Shown here in pieces: positions 9,236 to 18,925 of a stretch of DNA of 48,269 bases. This DNA is from an uncultured Candidatus Saccharibacteria bacterium (GTDB lineage Bacteria > Patescibacteriota > Saccharimonadia > Saccharimonadales > Saccharimonadaceae), in contig CAMNAJ010000002.1 in NCBI GenBank assembly GCA_946530935.1, positions 1-48,269 of the forward strand, read 5' to 3'. Below the pieces are notes generated by a model. It made no database searches. It was not told the DNA's origin and was given only the letters and a program-made list of their open reading frames with translations. The position numbers and the translations under genes are program-made. Numbering within the stretch: position 1 is the first letter of the stretch; each line of letters starts with the position of its first letter.

Positions 9236-9548
9236 CAGTTAGGGCACAAAAAAGTGCTCTACACCGCACCTAAATAAGTTATAATTTCAGCTATACTTCC
9301 TATAGTGTAGCAGAAATTGCGTGCTTTTGAAACCCTTTCGGGCTTTAAATTTCTTTAAGGTTTAAAGTTTTATAAGTATTACCTCCACTTTGAAGGGGAG
9401 TCTTCGAAGGCATAGCAATCCCTCTAACCGGCGGGCCCCAATTTGTGTGAGGTGGGTCGCGCTTCCGGGGTTCTCCCGGTATCATAGAGAAGCGTTAGAG
9501 GGCCAAAATAGCCCCAGGTGATGCCCACCCTTACCTGGGGCTTTTTTG
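9236..9548 (+). ncRNA. Candidate ~310-nt structured non-coding RNA, class not identified
   Basis: perfect promoter; no plausible ORF in the ORF track; many local hairpins (GCTATAC...GTGTAGC, CTTTAAA...TTTAAAG, CTCCACTT..AAGGGGAG) and a long-range CCCTCTAAC...GTTAGAGGG stem; terminal 10-bp hairpin AGCCCCAGGT...ACCTGGGGCT + T6. Confidence 0.75.
9510..9547 (+). terminator. Intrinsic terminator of the candidate ncRNA
   Basis: AGCCCCAGGTgatgcccacccttACCTGGGGCTTTTTT. Confidence 0.9.
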
Positions 9549-9572
9549 TTACTTATTTGGTATAATATGCTT

Positions 9573-10292
9573 ATGGATAATCCCGTAGCGGAAAAACCAG
9601 AAGAAGAATCCTTGGCCAAGGAAGAAAAAACTGCAGAGCCTGGCGACAATGAGGACGAGGAAGCAGTTAAAACCGAGGAAGAGGAAATTGAAGAAATCAA
9701 ACGATCTATCAATATGAAGACCGTAAGGATTTTTGTTTCTTTAGTCTTAATTATTGCATTAATAGTAGGAATGGTTTATTTGTACTGGCTAGATAACCAG
9801 GGAATCGGCACAAGTGGAATTTACCGTTTAGTGGCAACTGGTGCTTTTGCGCCGCTAGCGGTAATTCTAATTTTTCATTTTATTCATCTGATGCTTTCTA
9901 AAAGTAATCTGAAAGAAGAGCTCCGTTTGATTAAAAAATATCCTTATAAGAAGAAAAAGCTGTTTACTTTTAGTCTTGAAGGTTTGAAACAGTTTTACGC
10001 GAGTAAACCAGAAGAAGAGAAAGAAAACAGCGAAGAATTCAACTATACAAAGGCAATGTATTTTGAGGAAGAACTAGGCGTGAACGGCTCAAGAATGGCG
10101 GGCACCTTTATACTATTGTTAATTTTGACCGGTTTATCTATTTTCTTCATTACCGGTCATGTGCTGTTATTTGGAATCCCTTTAGCATTAATTGCCGGAT
10201 TTTTTGGAATAGTTTTTATCGGTTTACTAATTACCCGACGAAAATTAAACGAAGAAATGATGAATTACGTTCATAAGATTAAAGAATTATAA
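9573..10292 (+). CDS. Hypothetical multi-pass membrane protein with acidic N-terminus
   Basis: four hydrophobic segments; start re-assigned from 9546 to the ATG 6 nt after TATAAT. Confidence 0.7.
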   Translation: MDNPVAEKPEEESLAKEEKTAEPGDNEDEEAVKTEEEEIEEIKRSINMKTVRIFVSLVLIIALIVGMVYLYWLDNQGIGTSGIYRLVATGAFAPLAVILIFHFIHLMLSKSNLKEELRLIKKYPYKKKKLFTFSLEGLKQFYASKPEEEKENSEEFNYTKAMYFEEELGVNGSRMAGTFILLLILTGLSIFFITGHVLLFGIPLALIAGFFGIVFIGLLITRRKLNEEMMNYVHKIKEL

Positions 10293-11066
10293 TTTTTCGA
10301 TTTTTGTAACGTAAATTATTTCGCAGGCACCGTTGCCATTGTCGGTGCGGCTAGTACTAGAAAATAGATTTCCTTCATATTGTGAATAAATATTGACGAG
10401 ATAGCCAACGATGCGGACCCGGTCACCTCGCTTTAACCCAAAGATTTGATTGCGTATTTCTTTAGTGCTAGGGATGAGGTGATTGTTTGACATTTGAATG
10501 TGTGATACTTTAGTGCGGAAAATACCGCGATAAGCGTCGTCGGCCTCCTCGATGACGTTGTTTTGCCATGCGATGGCACATTGGCGGGTATGCTGACGAT
10601 AAGAAATATCAGGGTTATTTAGACTGTCTTTGAGGCTGCCCCACACAAGACAGACGTCGCGCGGTACGTAAGTGCTATATAAATCAAAGCCAAAATAGTC
10701 ATGTACGCTGGTAACAACGGCACTAATGTCATAGTAGGCCTTGTATTTAATCGTAGATGGCCGTCCGTTGATGGCGCCTGTCTCTCTTCCTTCGACGTCA
10801 ATTTGAATAGGATCTTCATCGATAGAAGAATGATATTCATTGCTATAATTCGGAAGACCAGCGGCGTGGAAGGTGTTTTCAAAACGAAAACGATGAATTA
10901 AAAAAGTGACGGCTGGTATAGCGAGAATCACTACGAAACCGATAATATATATTTTGGCGTTTTTTCGATGTTTAAATTTGACATTGTGTTGATAAGTTTT
11001 AACATCTTTACTGCGCTGTTCTTTATCGTATGGATCAAAATAAATTTTAGAGGGGTCCACCTTCAT
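10287..11066 (-). CDS. Hypothetical single-TM protein with extracytoplasmic domain
   Basis: 259 aa; one N-terminal TM; C-terminal GDRVRIVGYLVNI segment. Confidence 0.65.
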   Translation of the reverse strand: MKVDPSKIYFDPYDKEQRSKDVKTYQHNVKFKHRKNAKIYIIGFVVILAIPAVTFLIHRFRFENTFHAAGLPNYSNEYHSSIDEDPIQIDVEGRETGAINGRPSTIKYKAYYDISAVVTSVHDYFGFDLYSTYVPRDVCLVWGSLKDSLNNPDISYRQHTRQCAIAWQNNVIEEADDAYRGIFRTKVSHIQMSNNHLIPSTKEIRNQIFGLKRGDRVRIVGYLVNIYSQYEGNLFSSTSRTDNGNGACEIIYVTKIEKL

Positions 11067-11123
11067 GTTTTTATTGTAACATAAAACCCTTATGGTTGAC
11101 TTGGTGTGTTATGATATATTTAT

Positions 11124-13427
11124 ATGTCTAAAAATTTAGTAATCGTAGAGAGCCCGGCCAAAGCACACACTATCGAGAAATATCTCGGAAGTGATTTTAA
11201 AGTGTTAGCAAGCGTGGGGCATATTAGAAAAGATACTAAGGTTGATAAGTCAACTTTTGATGTGACATATGAAATTGATCCAGAACATAAAGATATTATT
11301 AATGAGTTAAAAAAAGAAGTAAAAACTGCTAATAAAATTTGGCTCGCAACTGATGAAGACCGCGAAGGAGAATCAATTTCTTGGCATCTTCTTGAAGTTT
11401 TAAAACTTCCAAAAACCACTGCAAGAATAACTTTTCACGAGATTACTAAACCAGCTCTAGAAGAAGCAATCAAAAATCCACGTACTGTTGATATGGATAT
11501 GGTAGCTTCACAACAGGCACGTCAAACACTAGATATGCTGGTGGGTTACGATCTTTCTGATATGGTACGCAAAAAAGTCCCAGGTGCAATTTCGGCCGGA
11601 CGCGTACAGAGTCCAGCACTTAGGCTTGTAGTGGAGCGCGAAAAAGAAATTGAAAAATTTGACTCCAAATTTAATTTTAAAGTCACTGGAAAATTCAAGA
11701 AAAGTGCTGAGTTTGAAGCAACTTATGACGGTAACGCACCAGAAACCGAAGAGGCCGCTACAAAATTACTTGAGAAATTACTTGATGCTGATTTTGTTGT
11801 GACCGATGTGGCAGATGAAGAGGGAATTAAGTCCTCACCAGTACCATTTACTACTGCTGCTCTCCAAATCGAAGCCAACGCTAAACTTGGTTTTTCATCA
11901 CGTACCACGATGGCCGCCGCTCAGGGGCTATACCAATCTGGTTTAATCACTTATCATAGAACCGATTCTCTTAATTTGTCGCGTCAGGCAGTAGCCGAAA
12001 TGGCTAATTATATTGAAAAGAGCTTCGGAAAAGAATACTTAAAAGTGCGTTCATTTAAGACAAAAGACGCTTCAGCCCAAGAAGCACATGAAGCAATTCG
12101 TCCTACTAGTGTTGCAAGAACTGCCGCCGGCAAAAATGAATACGAAAAGAAACTTTACCAGTTGATTTGGGCAAGAACCCTTGCCACTCAAATGGCAAGT
12201 GCTAAGGTTGCGAAAACTACTATCACGCTTGAAGGTAAAAAAGAGCCGTTCGTTGCTAAAGGCGAAGTGGTGATTTTTGATGGTTTTCTTCGCGTTTATG
12301 GCAAGGCTCGCGACTTAGAGCTACCGAAGCTTAGTAAGGGTGATAAAGTGGCTAATTTGGGTCTCTACGCGCGCCAGAACTACTCAAAAGCACCGGCGAG
12401 ATATACAGAAGGTTCGCTCGTAAAGAAACTCGAAGAACTTGGAATAGGCCGACCTTCAACATATGCCTCAATTATGACCGCCATCCAGGCACGTGGTTAT
12501 GTGGTTAAGGGCGAAAGTGAAGGCTCGAGCCGCACTATTGTTGAAATTAGAGCAGAGAATGGCAAGGTACAGCGCGAAACTGTATCCGAAAAATATGGTG
12601 CCAATAAAGGTAAGCTCGTACCAACGCCAATTGGCGAATTAGTGGCAGATTTTCTAGTAGATAATTTTAAGAATATTGTTGATTACAAATTTACAGCCAA
12701 TATTGAAAAAGATTTAGATCTTGTGGCGGAAGCAAAACTCGAACGCGTTAAGATGTTAAAGGATTTTTATGGCCCATTTCGCGATACAGTTTTAGTCGCT
12801 CAAGGTGTAGAACGCTATAATAATGCAAAATTACTTGGTCATGACCCAGAGACCGGAAAGCCAATTTATGCAAAAGTTGGTAAGAATGGTGGCTTTATTC
12901 AGCTTGGCGACAACGAAAAAGAAGCTGGAGAAAAACCACGTTTTGCACCTTTACCAAAGCGTAAATCCGTAAAAACCGTGACTTTAGAGCAGGCTTTAAA
13001 ACAACTTGCTCTCCCATCTTTGCCGCGTATTCTCGGAAAAGCCAAAGACGGAAATGAAATTATTGCTGCTAATGGCCCATTCGGACCATATCTAAAGGCT
13101 GGTAAATATAATATTCCGATGAAAGATTATGACCCATATACTGTGACGCTAGAGGAAGCATTGCCTCTTTATGAAGCTAAAATAAACTCTATCATCGCCG
13201 ACTGGGAAGATATTATGATTATTAACGGTGCTTATGGCCCATATATTAAAGGTCCAGGTAGGCGCAATAATGTCAAAGTTCCTAGCGATGTTGATCCAAA
13301 GAAGATTACTCGCGAGCAAGCCGAAGAAATGCTTAAAAACAAGCCAAAAACCACCCGTAGAGGTGTACGCGGTGGTCGCTCAAAGACTCGTGCCAAAAAG
13401 TCGGCTAAAGTCTCTAAAAAATCCTAG
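11124..13427 (+). CDS. topA: DNA topoisomerase I
   Basis: KNLVIVESPAKAHTIEKYLG; ATDEDREGESISWHL; GLITYHRTDS; GIGRPSTYASIM; K/R-rich tail. Confidence 0.95.
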   Translation: MSKNLVIVESPAKAHTIEKYLGSDFKVLASVGHIRKDTKVDKSTFDVTYEIDPEHKDIINELKKEVKTANKIWLATDEDREGESISWHLLEVLKLPKTTARITFHEITKPALEEAIKNPRTVDMDMVASQQARQTLDMLVGYDLSDMVRKKVPGAISAGRVQSPALRLVVEREKEIEKFDSKFNFKVTGKFKKSAEFEATYDGNAPETEEAATKLLEKLLDADFVVTDVADEEGIKSSPVPFTTAALQIEANAKLGFSSRTTMAAAQGLYQSGLITYHRTDSLNLSRQAVAEMANYIEKSFGKEYLKVRSFKTKDASAQEAHEAIRPTSVARTAAGKNEYEKKLYQLIWARTLATQMASAKVAKTTITLEGKKEPFVAKGEVVIFDGFLRVYGKARDLELPKLSKGDKVANLGLYARQNYSKAPARYTEGSLVKKLEELGIGRPSTYASIMTAIQARGYVVKGESEGSSRTIVEIRAENGKVQRETVSEKYGANKGKLVPTPIGELVADFLVDNFKNIVDYKFTANIEKDLDLVAEAKLERVKMLKDFYGPFRDTVLVAQGVERYNNAKLLGHDPETGKPIYAKVGKNGGFIQLGDNEKEAGEKPRFAPLPKRKSVKTVTLEQALKQLALPSLPRILGKAKDGNEIIAANGPFGPYLKAGKYNIPMKDYDPYTVTLEEALPLYEAKINSIIADWEDIMIINGAYGPYIKGPGRRNNVKVPSDVDPKKITREQAEEMLKNKPKTTRRGVRGGRSKTRAKKSAKVSKKS

Positions 13428-13602
13428 TTTTACAAGATTTTTACCATAAATGCTATACTTCTAGCATTTTTTTTCACAAATGAAAAAAATGTGATACAAT
13501 AATGTGAGAAAATAAAAATTCCATAGTTGACATTTAGTGAAAACTATGTTATTATAAGCATTATTAACAGTAACAACAGGGATGGAATAAGGAAAAATAC
13601 TG

Positions 13603-14631
13603 ATGGACCAAAATGCGGAAATCCTAAAAAAAGCAATCTCCGGCAGCCTAAAAATCATTGAACAGAAACGTGAAAGAGAAATCATTTCTCGTCGTTTCGG
13701 TCTAAATGGTAAGAAAGAAACACTTGAACAAATTGGTGAAATGTTATCGATTACACGCGAGCGTGTTCGCCAACTCGAAAAAGCAATTCTAATTCGTCTT
13801 CAGATTTCCGCGGAAGATAATCAAATCCCTGAACTTGCTGCAGCTGAAAAAATCTTGATTCGTAACCTTACTGAAATGGGTCGCGTAGCTAAATTGTCTG
13901 ATCTTGCCGATAAAGTATACGGCAGAGTAGCCACTTCTTCAGAGAGAACCGGCATTTATTTTATTGCAACTTTCTCTAAAGCACTCTCTGTAATTGAAGA
14001 GAATGATAAATATAACGCAGCCGTTGGTATTGCAGAGTACGGCGATGAAAAGACAATTCGCTCTAAAACTGATGAGATCGTAAAAGTTATTCGTGAAAAT
14101 AAAGCTCCGATGACACTGGATGAGCTTGACAATAAGCTAGATTATGAGCATCCTGACCATATAAAAGCTATTGCGTCAATTTCTAAACTGTTAGCAACCC
14201 TAAATGGCCTTTGGGGACTTGCTAAATGGCCAACTGTCAATCCAAAGAACATCCGCGATAAGATTTTTGTAATTCTTGAAGCTAAAAAAGAGCCAATGCA
14301 TTTTTCAGAAATCGCAAAAGAGATTGCTGACTCTAATTTCAAGAGAAAGAATGTTACTGTACAGGCTATCCACAACGAACTCATTAAGGATTCACGTTTT
14401 GTACTAATTGGTCGCGGTATTTATGCTCTTTCGTCTTGGGGTTATAAGAAGGGAACTATTTCTGAGATCATAACTTCTATTCTAGAAAAATCTGAAACTC
14501 CACTTACTCGTGAAGAAATCGTAAAACAGGTTCTTCGTGTTCGCAAAGTAAAAGAAACTACCATTCTTCTTAATTTACAGAATAAAAAGTTATTTAAGAA
14601 AATTGATAAGAACTCTTATACTTTAGCATAG
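13603..14631 (+). CDS. Sigma-70 region 4 domain fused to HARE-HTH-like winged helices
   Basis: RREIISRRFGL-TLEQIGEMLSITRERVRQLEKA = sigma region 4; later FSEIAKEIADS..., repeated winged-helix-like blocks ending GRGIYAL; no sigma region 2/3. Confidence 0.8.
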   Translation: MDQNAEILKKAISGSLKIIEQKREREIISRRFGLNGKKETLEQIGEMLSITRERVRQLEKAILIRLQISAEDNQIPELAAAEKILIRNLTEMGRVAKLSDLADKVYGRVATSSERTGIYFIATFSKALSVIEENDKYNAAVGIAEYGDEKTIRSKTDEIVKVIRENKAPMTLDELDNKLDYEHPDHIKAIASISKLLATLNGLWGLAKWPTVNPKNIRDKIFVILEAKKEPMHFSEIAKEIADSNFKRKNVTVQAIHNELIKDSRFVLIGRGIYALSSWGYKKGTISEIITSILEKSETPLTREEIVKQVLRVRKVKETTILLNLQNKKLFKKIDKNSYTLA

Positions 14632-14650
14632 TTTATGCTAGAATATACTT

Positions 14651-17600
14651 ATGGATAAAGTCATACATTTTATTTTAACGCCGATGTTTTGGATTCCGGC
14701 TGTTGCTATTTTGGCTTATTTTACCTATAAAAACTATAAGAAACTAAACACTCTTAAAGTTTTGAATGTTGATTCTGTGCTTTTGATGCTTGAAATTCCA
14801 CGCACAAATGACAAAAAGGAGCTCGCCGCCGAGCAACTATTTGCTTCACTTCATGGTATTCTTCGCGATAAACAAGAGCTCAAAAATTCTGGTGGCGTGC
14901 AAGAGCATTTATCGTTTGAAATTGTTTCTACGGCCGGCCAAATTCGTTTTTATGTTTGGGTGCCAAAAGTCTTGCAAAGCTTTGTAGAAGGGCAGATTTA
15001 TTCACAATACCCAACCGTGCAGATTTACAAGATGAACGAAGACTATGTTGATTCTCGTGCAAAATATCCAGTGAGCTACACTGCAGAGCTAACACTGATT
15101 GACAATTCGGCACTTCCTATTAAGACTTTTGAATCCTTTGAGGTCGATCCTCTAGCTGGTATTACTGGTACACTCGCAAAACTAAGCCCTGAAAAAACTG
15201 AAGAAATGTGGATTCAAATCCTCGCTCGTCCAATTCCGGACGATTGGCACAAAAATACGACCGATAAGTGGGTGAAGGGCGTAAAATCTGGAAAGAAGAC
15301 TCTGTTTGGTGGCACGATTGATTGGACTTATATTGTAGAAATCTTAGGTGCTTTGGTTAGACCGCCAGCTGGTGGGACAACTTCTGAAGTTAAAGTTGAG
15401 CTGTCAGACCGCGCCAAAACTCAAATTGCAAAAGCCGAGGAAAAAGCCACAAAGCTCGGTTACGAAGTCAAGATTCGCTTAGTATATCTCGGTCAAAGCG
15501 ATATTGATGCCAAATTGAACATGCAGGCACTTGTTGGTACTTTCAAACAGTTTAATTCTACTAATTTGAATGGCTTTAAACAGGTTGGTGGCACATTTAG
15601 CCGTGACGAATTAGCCGCCTACAAAATGCGTTTATTCTCCGATAGTGGCTTTATTCTAAATATCTCAGAATTGGCTTCGGTTTACCATTTACCGCACACA
15701 TCGGTAGAAACACCAAATATCGTTTGGGCAAGTTCAAAGACCGCCGAGCCGCCAGCCAAACTCCCAGTACTAACTGGCGAAATGTCGAACGATGAAAACA
15801 TTTCTGCCTTTGGTTTAACCAATTTCCGTGGCATCAATCATCAGTTTGGTTTGATTCGTCGCGACCGCTCACGCCATGTTTATATTATTGGTCAGACTGG
15901 TGCTGGTAAGTCTGGTTTGCTTGAATTAATGGCACTCTCCGATCTTTTCTATAATCAAGGCTACTGTATTATTGATCCGCATGGCGATTTTGCTATTGAT
16001 AATCTTAAATTCGTACCAGAATCACGTATTAAAGACGTAGTTTATTTCAATCCAGCCGATACAGCTTATCCAGTGGCATTTAATCCGTTAGAGGTGAGCG
16101 ACCCAGCTAAAAAACCAAACATTTGCTCTGAAGTAATTGGCGTATTAAAGCGCATGTTCGGCGATTCTTGGGGTCCAAGACTTGAACATATTCTCCGTTA
16201 TACGCTGCTTGCCCTGCTCGATCGTCCAGAAACAACCCTTCTTGATATTTCAAGAATGCTTACGGACAAAGATTTCCGCAAGGAGACTTTGGAGTATTGT
16301 CACGATGTAACTGTGCTCCAGTTCTGGAAACACGAATTTGGTCAATGGAATGAAAAGCAAGTCAATGAGTCAATTGCACCAGTCCTAAACAAGGTGGGTG
16401 CATTTACGGCCAACCCGATTATTCGTAATATTATTGGTCAATCAAAATCATCATTTGATATCCGAAAGATTATGGATGAAGGTAAGATCTTAGTCGTGAA
16501 TCTATCTAAAGGTCTAATTGGCGAAGATAATGCTGCGATTCTCGGCGCATTCCTTGTAACTAAGGTTCAGCTTGCTGCTATGAGCCGTTCCGATATTCCA
16601 GACGTCAAGGATCGTCGCCCGTTCTATCTTTATGTAGATGAGTTCCAGAACTTCGCTACCGACTCGTTTGCTGTAATTCTATCCGAAGCTCGTAAATACG
16701 GCCTTAACCTTACCGTCGCCAACCAATACGTTGCCCAAATGACCGATTCAGTGCGTGACGCTGTCTTTGGTAACGTTGGTACAACTATCAGCTTCCGTGT
16801 TTCGGCAGATGATGCTCCGATTCTTTCTAAACAGTTTGAACCAATCTTTGAGGCAGCAGATTTACTCCAATTAAATAACCGCAACTTCGTGATTTCAATG
16901 ATTATTAACGGCGAAAAAGTGCCAGCCTTCTCTGCTACTACTTTGCAAATTCCAGATTCGCCAAAAGATAATTTTGCCGACATCATTTCTTACTCTCGTG
17001 CACATTATGCTCGCCCGCGCTATGACGTTGAGGCAGAAATTCGTGAGACGATTGAACAATCCGAAAAATATAAGAGGGAATTATCAGATTCTGGTCGCCA
17101 AGACGGCCCTGTATTCACTCCAGTATCCCGTACCATGGTGACTGATGCCCCTTCAATGCCGACCAATGGCTATGTCCTTAAGGCCGAACAAAAACCGAAC
17201 ATTAAAAGACCGTCTACGCCGCAAGAAGATTTCCGCCGCCAGAACCTTAGCCCGAACGCCGCTGAAGGTAAAGAACGTCTTGGGTTAAAAGATCTTGCGA
17301 AGCTCGTGAAGAAGCAGGAAACCAAGCAGGAAACGGCTCCAGAAGCCAAAATTAAGCCCGTAGAGGCTCCTAAACCGGAGGAGACGAATAAGAAAGGGAA
17401 GGAAAGGAAATCTCGCCGTAAAGCCGGTAAAAAAGCCCTAAATGCTTCCCCTGCCCCTGTCAAACAGGTAGAAACGCCTGTTAATAATGCTTCTGAAACT
17501 GTACAATCCCCTACCCCTGTTTCCACCCCTGTTAAAGCTGAAGAGAAACCTACTGTTCCCACCCCTGTTTCTACCCCTGTTAAGCCAGAGGTGGTATATC

Positions 17601-17728
17601 AGGAAAAATCAGTGGTAGAGATTTATCCATCCCATAATAAGGCTCCGCTCGACCAGCCATTAAATCGTCCAGATCATTATGCAGAAAAAGACAATTCGTC
17701 AGACGGATTTTTGGCAATCAAACACTAG
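14651..17728 (+). CDS. TraD/VirB4-like (HerA/FtsK superfamily) ATPase
   Basis: N-terminal TM; HVYIIGQTGAGKSGLLE Walker A; FYLYVDEFQNF Walker B; Pro/Lys-rich C-terminal tail. Confidence 0.8.
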   Translation: MDKVIHFILTPMFWIPAVAILAYFTYKNYKKLNTLKVLNVDSVLLMLEIPRTNDKKELAAEQLFASLHGILRDKQELKNSGGVQEHLSFEIVSTAGQIRFYVWVPKVLQSFVEGQIYSQYPTVQIYKMNEDYVDSRAKYPVSYTAELTLIDNSALPIKTFESFEVDPLAGITGTLAKLSPEKTEEMWIQILARPIPDDWHKNTTDKWVKGVKSGKKTLFGGTIDWTYIVEILGALVRPPAGGTTSEVKVELSDRAKTQIAKAEEKATKLGYEVKIRLVYLGQSDIDAKLNMQALVGTFKQFNSTNLNGFKQVGGTFSRDELAAYKMRLFSDSGFILNISELASVYHLPHTSVETPNIVWASSKTAEPPAKLPVLTGEMSNDENISAFGLTNFRGINHQFGLIRRDRSRHVYIIGQTGAGKSGLLELMALSDLFYNQGYCIIDPHGDFAIDNLKFVPESRIKDVVYFNPADTAYPVAFNPLEVSDPAKKPNICSEVIGVLKRMFGDSWGPRLEHILRYTLLALLDRPETTLLDISRMLTDKDFRKETLEYCHDVTVLQFWKHEFGQWNEKQVNESIAPVLNKVGAFTANPIIRNIIGQSKSSFDIRKIMDEGKILVVNLSKGLIGEDNAAILGAFLVTKVQLAAMSRSDIPDVKDRRPFYLYVDEFQNFATDSFAVILSEARKYGLNLTVANQYVAQMTDSVRDAVFGNVGTTISFRVSADDAPILSKQFEPIFEAADLLQLNNRNFVISMIINGEKVPAFSATTLQIPDSPKDNFADIISYSRAHYARPRYDVEAEIRETIEQSEKYKRELSDSGRQDGPVFTPVSRTMVTDAPSMPTNGYVLKAEQKPNIKRPSTPQEDFRRQNLSPNAAEGKERLGLKDLAKLVKKQETKQETAPEAKIKPVEAPKPEETNKKGKERKSRRKAGKKALNASPAPVKQVETPVNNASETVQSPTPVSTPVKAEEKPTVPTPVSTPVKPEVVYQEKSVVEIYPSHNKAPLDQPLNRPDHYAEKDNSSDGFLAIKH

Positions 17729-17752
17729 GAAACTAAACAAAATTTAAAAAAT

Positions 17753-17782
17753 AGCCGGCCACGTGAAAACGGGCCGGTTTTT
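17753..17782. terminator. Bidirectional-type terminator
   Basis: AAAAAATAGCCGGCCACGTGAAAACGGGCCGGTTTTT. Confidence 0.7.
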
Positions 17783-18346
17783 AAATGAAAACACATGCGT
17801 CCAAATCCACATAGTTCTAATGTCGCACAATATAGATTTTAAGACATTTAAGATAGATTCAAAAGACGATTCAATATACGTCTTTTACAGGGTAAATATG
17901 GCAGGCCGGCCGGGAATTACGCCATAATTCCCATTTAATGATGGTCGCACGATTGTTATTTATATTGACGTTTAAAGCGTTTTGGAATCTTCCAATATAA
18001 ACCTAAATCACGGCTCAAGTCCGGTACTGGAATACCGGCGCAAAGCCGCCTGAAATTTATATTTATATTCAGGCGAGATTTCAAGTTTTTAACTTAAATA
18101 AATTACAATCCGAGGCCTTCAGTTGGTGTATTTTTAGTCGATTTTTACCGCCACCCCTGTTCTTGTTCGACTTTTGCTTCAAGTTTTCCACAATTTGACT
18201 TTTCCCCGCTTTTATTTCCCTTTTTTCATTTTTCCCTGTTATTTTTTTATATTTTGATGTTTTTACTACCTTTTCAAACCCCTAAACCGAACAAAAACCG
18301 AACGATAGAACAGAGAAGACTAGTAGAACAAAAACCGAACAGTTCC

Positions 18347-18925
18347 CTATTTCCAGTAGGCTTTGCCCTCTATACGGACATCTATATAAGAGAAGGTTTC
18401 CCCTCTCCCGGCATCTTTAAGATAACGAATCATGCGGTCAGCGTCTTCAACAGATACAGCGGAGTCGCGATCAATAGTCATTTTGATATAGCCATTGTAG
18501 CCATCGAGGTAAAAATCGACTTCACGGATGGCTCCGTTTGGAATAACGGCTTTTGATGGATTATAGCCAAGGTCACGGAAATCTACTTCGGCCTGGCCGA
18601 TATAATCTTTCATACGCGAAGTGATGCCACCGGTCGTCGAAGAGGCCTCGTCAATAACCTCGATAGTTGGGGATGGCTTAACAGTTATTGTGTTAGAGAT
18701 GGGCTCGTCTTCTCTTGGTCCAAATAAAAGCCCAATAATATAAATGACAAAAAAAGCTGCAGCAATAAAGCCTATTACGGTAAAAGTGATGCGCAAAATT
18801 TGCTTGGTACGATTTCGTTTATGAGTTTCGGCACGCTCTGATGCAGTCTCAAGCTTTTCCCTGCGCTCAGCGATTGTGCGTCCAGATTGAATTCTTGCAT
18901 TACGTTTCACTGCCGGCCACCCCAA
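18347..18925 (-). CDS. Single-TM protein, FtsQ/DivIB-like by position and topology
   Basis: basic cytoplasmic N-terminus, one TM, ~130-aa extracytoplasmic part; immediately downstream of murG with overlap. Confidence 0.5.
   Translation of the reverse strand: MGWPAVKRNARIQSGRTIAERREKLETASERAETHKRNRTKQILRITFTVIGFIAAAFFVIYIIGLLFGPREDEPISNTITVKPSPTIEVIDEASSTTGGITSRMKDYIGQAEVDFRDLGYNPSKAVIPNGAIREVDFYLDGYNGYIKMTIDRDSAVSVEDADRMIRYLKDAGRGETFSYIDVRIEGKAYWK

Noticed and set aside
9236-9548. Identification as RNase P RNA, tmRNA or SRP RNA
   Set aside because: Characteristic conserved motifs of these RNAs not found by eye on either strand; left unclassified pending an Rfam search.
18183-18193. Replication origin based on GTTTTCCACA (also at ~1872 and 26009)
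   Set aside because: Isolated single degenerate DnaA-box-like sites, no clustering, no dnaA/dnaN neighbours.
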